Positions 61,467 to 64,000 of a DNA stretch of 64,000 nucleotides are shown here, one piece after another. The position numbers and the translations under genes are program-made. The stretch spans positions 186,001-250,000 of the forward strand of contig NZ_FWDP01000002.1 of NCBI RefSeq assembly GCF_900169305.1, read 5' to 3'. Within the stretch, counting starts at the first letter, position 1, and each line of letters starts with the position of its first letter. The notes under the pieces are model-generated. The model was not told the origin of the DNA, did no database searches, and worked only from the letters and a program-made list of their open reading frames with translations. Source of the stretch: Marinilactibacillus piezotolerans (GTDB taxonomy: Bacteria; Bacillota; Bacilli; Lactobacillales; Carnobacteriaceae_A).

Positions 61467-62684
61467 TTACTTTTTCACTGCCTGATTTCCATTAAATGAG
61501 ACACTGCTTTTCTTTGCTGTTTCAATTTTGATATTCCCATTCATGACTTGCGCAATTTCTTGGTCTATACCTGAATACATATGCGAATAGTGCTTCAATG
61601 TAATTTCTGGGCTTGAATGACCGAGACGTTTTGAAAGTATCAGAACCGACACATTAAATTCGTTAATGAGATAGCTTGCGTGACTGTGGCGAAGTCCTTT
61701 TGCTTCGATTTCTGGAACGCCTGCAAGTTTTGCATACCGTTTAACAATGCGGGCAATGGTTGACTTAATCATTGGGTTACCATCATAGCTAAATATGAAG
61801 TCAAGATTGCCGACTTCTTCCGCTTGTCGTTTTTTCCACGCTTTCAAAATTTCAATCGTATCATCATCAAGGCTAATAATTCGACTGCCTGCTTCTGTTT
61901 TTGTGTAAGACTGCCGTTGCCAGTTTGTTTTGCTTTCAAGTATCAACATATGCGTTACACGCAAAGTTTTCTTCTTGAAATCGAAATCCGACCACCAAAG
62001 AGCCGTTCCTTCATTTACTCTAACTCCTGTATTAAAATACACCCAGAGCATGACAAAACAAAGGTGTTCATACAAATCATCAATGCAAATCTGATTAATA
62101 ACCTTCTCAAAATCTTGCTTAGTCCAGTAGGCAACCTGTGCTTTACCCTTTGGTATTGCCTTCACTTTCGTAGCTACATTAGTTTCCAAATATTGCAAAC
62201 TAACCGCCATGCCTAATATTTTCTTCAAAGTTGAAAACATCAGGCTAGCATAACCATTTGAGTAGTTTGCGCCACCCCTCCGTTTTGACAAAAGCCATGT
62301 ACGGAAATGTTGCACATCCTGAACCGTAATCGTTCGAAGTTGTTTCTTACCAAAACGTTGCATGATGATTTTCAACATTGGTTTTCGGCTTTGAAAAGTT
62401 TGTTCAAGGACGTCTGTTTCATAAAAAGGCAAGTACACCTCATTCATGAATTGTTCAAAGGTCATATCATAGTTTGAGTAGCCGTTTGTTTGAAAAAACT
62501 CACTGCGAATGCGAGTTAATTCTTTATAGGCTTCTCTTGCTGATAAAAACCGTTTCCCATTCTGATTTTTGCGTGCTTTTTTCTTAATGCGCTTTCCAGT
62601 GATAAGATCGAAGCCTAAGCTAGCTTCATAGTAAAACTGCCCCTTATCATCTGTAAACACACCTGTATATTGTGTGGTTGGCAA
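61467..62684 (-). CDS. int: Tyrosine recombinase (integrase)
   Basis: The 405-aa protein has an N-terminal arm-binding AP2-like domain (TDDKGQFYYEASLGFDLITGKRIKKKAR), a SAM-like core-binding domain (about 70-165) and a catalytic domain with Arg in NTGVRVNEG, RHSH in KGLRHSHASYLI, His in RLGHSSPEITLKHYSHMY and the terminal Tyr nucleophile. It catalyses integration and excision. It follows the DUF3173 gene by three bases and ends next to the candidate attachment structure. Confidence 0.94.
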   Translation of the reverse strand: MPTTQYTGVFTDDKGQFYYEASLGFDLITGKRIKKKARKNQNGKRFLSAREAYKELTRIRSEFFQTNGYSNYDMTFEQFMNEVYLPFYETDVLEQTFQSRKPMLKIIMQRFGKKQLRTITVQDVQHFRTWLLSKRRGGANYSNGYASLMFSTLKKILGMAVSLQYLETNVATKVKAIPKGKAQVAYWTKQDFEKVINQICIDDLYEHLCFVMLWVYFNTGVRVNEGTALWWSDFDFKKKTLRVTHMLILESKTNWQRQSYTKTEAGSRIISLDDDTIEILKAWKKRQAEEVGNLDFIFSYDGNPMIKSTIARIVKRYAKLAGVPEIEAKGLRHSHASYLINEFNVSVLILSKRLGHSSPEITLKHYSHMYSGIDQEIAQVMNGNIKIETAKKSSVSFNGNQAVKK

Positions 62685-62687
62685 TTA

Positions 62688-62894
62688 TTATTCCTCCGTT
62701 TCGGACGACAATTCAATATCACCGATAACGGATTTTACCGCCTTCAAGGGTATCACGGACACCCGCGACCCTTGATAAAACTCATACCCTGAGCTTACCA
62801 TAAATGCTTTCCCTTGACGAATAATTCTTTTTGCCGTGTAAGGTGGAAAGCCTAGTTTTTCTAAATCCTGCCAACTTACCATTTCTTTATTCAT
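62688..62894 (-). CDS. DUF3173 family protein (probable recombination directionality factor)
   Basis: Start ATG 62894 behind AAAGGCGG gives 68 aa: MNKEMVSWQDLEKLGFPPYTAKRIIRQGKAF..., the DUF3173 pattern, a MerR/excisionase-like winged helix. The family is found between rep and int in streptococcal and enterococcal ICE/IME, where it is presumed to be the excisionase. It overlaps rep by 8 bp; a longer frame upstream duplicates the rep 3' end in another phase and is discarded. Confidence 0.85.
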   Translation of the reverse strand: MNKEMVSWQDLEKLGFPPYTAKRIIRQGKAFMVSSGYEFYQGSRVSVIPLKAVKSVIGDIELSSETEE

Positions 62895-63492
62895 TGTTGC
62901 CACCGCCTTTAATTTGTCTATTTCTTTCCGACTTATAGCGACGTGAATCAAGATATTTTGCGAAGAAGTAAGTTTTGTTCATGACTAATGCCAACAAAAT
63001 TGTATTGTTCGTTCTGGCATATGTTACCAAATCTTTAAATTCCACAAATTCATTTTCTTCAATCATATCAATGATTTCACCAATAAATGAACCGCCATCT
63101 TGCTCTAAAAGAAAACCAGCTAAGTCAAAGCCACAACCGCTCTCAATATCTTCAATGTTGTATTGTGTTTTGTCTGGATTTTCGGCATGAACAAAATAAT
63201 CGTACATGCCTTTTGGTGACATAATCACTTCAACATGCTTCGGCGATTTGAGTTTTTCACTGATTAATTCTGATACCTGCGAATAGCTTTTCAAACTGTC
63301 AAAGTAAAGCGCCCCATGCTTATGAGCTTTCTTGATTTCACCCGTTTCTTTATTGACATCTTTATCATGCCAAGGACTTAAAATAAACGGTACATGCAAA
63401 CCCTCCAACACATCAAAATAATTTTCAGGTGCGCTTTCTTGATAAAGGATGAATGCCCATTTATTACTACGTTTATCTTTTTGCTTTTTCAT
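62887..63492 (-). CDS. RepB-like rolling-circle replication initiator (Rep_2 family)
   Basis: The 201-aa protein has the Rep_2/pMV158-type OBD: KWAFILYQESAPENYFDVLEGLHVPFILSPWHDKDVN (metal His in SPWHDKD), HKHGALYFDS (HUH-type pair) and SPKGMYDYFVH, containing the candidate nucleophile Tyr. The typical pMV158-like nick hairpin lies 30 bp upstream. Rolling-circle replication of the excised circle would maintain the element during transfer. It is cotranscribed with DUF3173 and int. Confidence 0.9.
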   Translation of the reverse strand: MKKQKDKRSNKWAFILYQESAPENYFDVLEGLHVPFILSPWHDKDVNKETGEIKKAHKHGALYFDSLKSYSQVSELISEKLKSPKHVEVIMSPKGMYDYFVHAENPDKTQYNIEDIESGCGFDLAGFLLEQDGGSFIGEIIDMIEENEFVEFKDLVTYARTNNTILLALVMNKTYFFAKYLDSRRYKSERNRQIKGGGNNE

Positions 63493-63522
63493 TTTCCACC
63501 AACCTTGATTATTGATTAATGA

Positions 63523-63552
63523 TATAACGGGGGTCGTAGTAGCCCCGTTATA
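63523..63552 (-). other. Rolling-circle double-strand origin nick hairpin
   Basis: A perfect 10-bp stem (TATAACGGGG / CCCCGTTATA) exposes the ten-base loop CTACTACGAC on the minus strand. TACTACGAC is the nick sequence of pMV158-family plasmids (cut after the G). Its position, 31 bp before rep, is that expected of a double-strand origin. Confidence 0.82.
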
Positions 63553-63576
63553 CTGTTTGCGTTATTTTTTATAAAT

Positions 63577-63625
63577 ACAGCGGAGCTCCTTTGCTCTTGC
63601 CTATGGCAAGCAAAAGCTCCGCTGT
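63577..63625. repeat. GC-rich long hairpin, possible terminator
   Basis: ACAGCGGAGCT pairs with AGCTCCGCTGT, with an inner stem TTGCC/GGCAA. It follows the stop of the 116-aa gene at seven bases; T-rich sequence follows on the minus strand (TATTTATAAAAAATAA). A terminator or part of the replication origin. Confidence 0.6.
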
Positions 63626-63631
63626 TCTACT

Positions 63632-63967
63632 TTACCTAATTCTCGTTCCTTCAAGTCTTAGGTAACTTTTCACTCTTTCAATATTTGAAAATGAATATTC
63701 TGGCAATCGGTTGGCGATTTCTTCACGCATAGAATTTTTATTATCCAAAATCATGCCATGTACGCCTAATTCATTGGGAAGCTTCACCATGAACACAACG
63801 CTGTCATTGCGCACATCAACAATCGCTTTATTAACCGCCTTGTTGTATCTAAAAATCATACTTTTCTCTTCCTCACGTGTTGCCCTCATCTGTAAAAACT
63901 TTCTTATCCGAGAAGTAAGCCAAATTGACTTACTAATGTTTATTACTGAATCCTTAAACGCCCTCAT
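63632..63967 (-). CDS. Hypothetical protein, possibly the 3' part of a gene crossing the window edge
   Basis: From ATG 63967 the product is 111 aa, basic at the start (MRAFKDSVINISKSIWLTSRIRKFLQMRATREEEKS) with a mixed C-terminal part (NERV-like SNIERVKSYLRLEGTRIR). I recognise no family. No good ribosome site precedes it, and the frame stays open to the window edge at 64000, so the true start may lie outside. It precedes rep on the same strand. Confidence 0.5.
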   Translation of the reverse strand: MRAFKDSVINISKSIWLTSRIRKFLQMRATREEEKSMIFRYNKAVNKAIVDVRNDSVVFMVKLPNELGVHGMILDNKNSMREEIANRLPEYSFSNIERVKSYLRLEGTRIR

Positions 63968-64000
63968 AATGACTTCGGGCAAGATAATCGAGAGCGTGAT

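Larger units (their letters stand above)
61400..64000 (-). mobile_element. End of a second integrative element (rep-DUF3173-int module), partial
   Basis: The genes 63982 to 61467 run toward the integrase and an end-like structure, the common order conjugation genes - rep - DUF3173 - int - att of Firmicute ICE/IME. The element continues beyond the right edge of the window. It is not the Tn916 int/xis set: DUF3173 replaces Tn916 Xis, and a plasmid-type Rep is present. Confidence 0.7.

Noticed and set aside
49600-63600. CRISPR array within the mobile region
   Set aside because: The repeats seen are two long copies and one fragment; no series of short, evenly spaced repeats and no cas gene.

Overview
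The window is low-GC Gram-positive DNA. Gene content and order (degV-comFA-comFC-hpf-secA-prfB-ftsE-ftsX-pcsB-like, tagO flanked by two LCP genes, T-box leaders, a SecA without the C-terminal zinc tail) point to a lactic acid bacterium of the Lactobacillales. A Carnobacteriaceae-like genus (Carnobacterium, Marinilactibacillus, Alkalibacterium) is my best guess; genus cannot be fixed by eye. No rRNA or tRNA gene is visible. About 1-47.5 kb is ordinary chromosome and about 47.6-64 kb is mobile DNA. Chromosome, left to right: an lrgAB/cidAB-type holin pair (83-1158); a leftward housekeeping run from degV (12311) through the comF competence operon, hpf, secA and prfB (with its programmed +1 frameshift) to ftsEX and a secreted NlpC/P60 hydrolase that FtsEX probably activates; yigZ; two LytR-CpsA-Psr genes around tagO and an SGNH hydrolase (envelope polymers); a nagA-nagB-nagR amino-sugar operon with an operator inside its promoter; pncB-nadE (NAD salvage); a GT4/TagA-type glycosyltransferase pair; a PAS protein with a degenerate GGDEF site; two divergent HTH genes sharing three evenly spaced operators; divergent polyprenyl synthase and MenA-like prenyltransferase genes (demethylmenaquinone); and small membrane proteins. 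At 35.7-42.3 kb is a methionine-import operon (metN, metI, an M20 amidohydrolase, metQ) behind two tandem Met-type T-box leaders. An IS110-family element sits between leaders and operon. Small stress/redox genes follow to 47.3 kb. Mobile DNA: an IS150-group IS3 element (47679-49031) lies directly against a truncated Tn916-family ICE read leftward: orf23, orf22, orf21 (FtsK-like), oriT, orf20 (relaxase), orf19 and a broken ardA. Everything expected after ardA (orf17-13, xis, int) is missing, and the IS lacks a target duplication, which suggests deletion at the IS. The backbone carries AT-rich cargo of immune type: a SEFIR/TIR protein between orf21 and oriT; a two-gene AAA+ ATPase plus DUF6414-like unit between orf19 and ardA; a 532-aa protein with a HEPN-type RNAISH motif; and a DUF4209-like HEPN gene split by an in-frame stop and flanked by about 250-bp direct repeats. 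To the right lies the end of a second element: tyrosine integrase, DUF3173 protein and a rolling-circle Rep with a recognisable nick hairpin upstream, running off the window. The window therefore looks like two integrative elements in tandem, the left one decayed and loaded with candidate defence genes.
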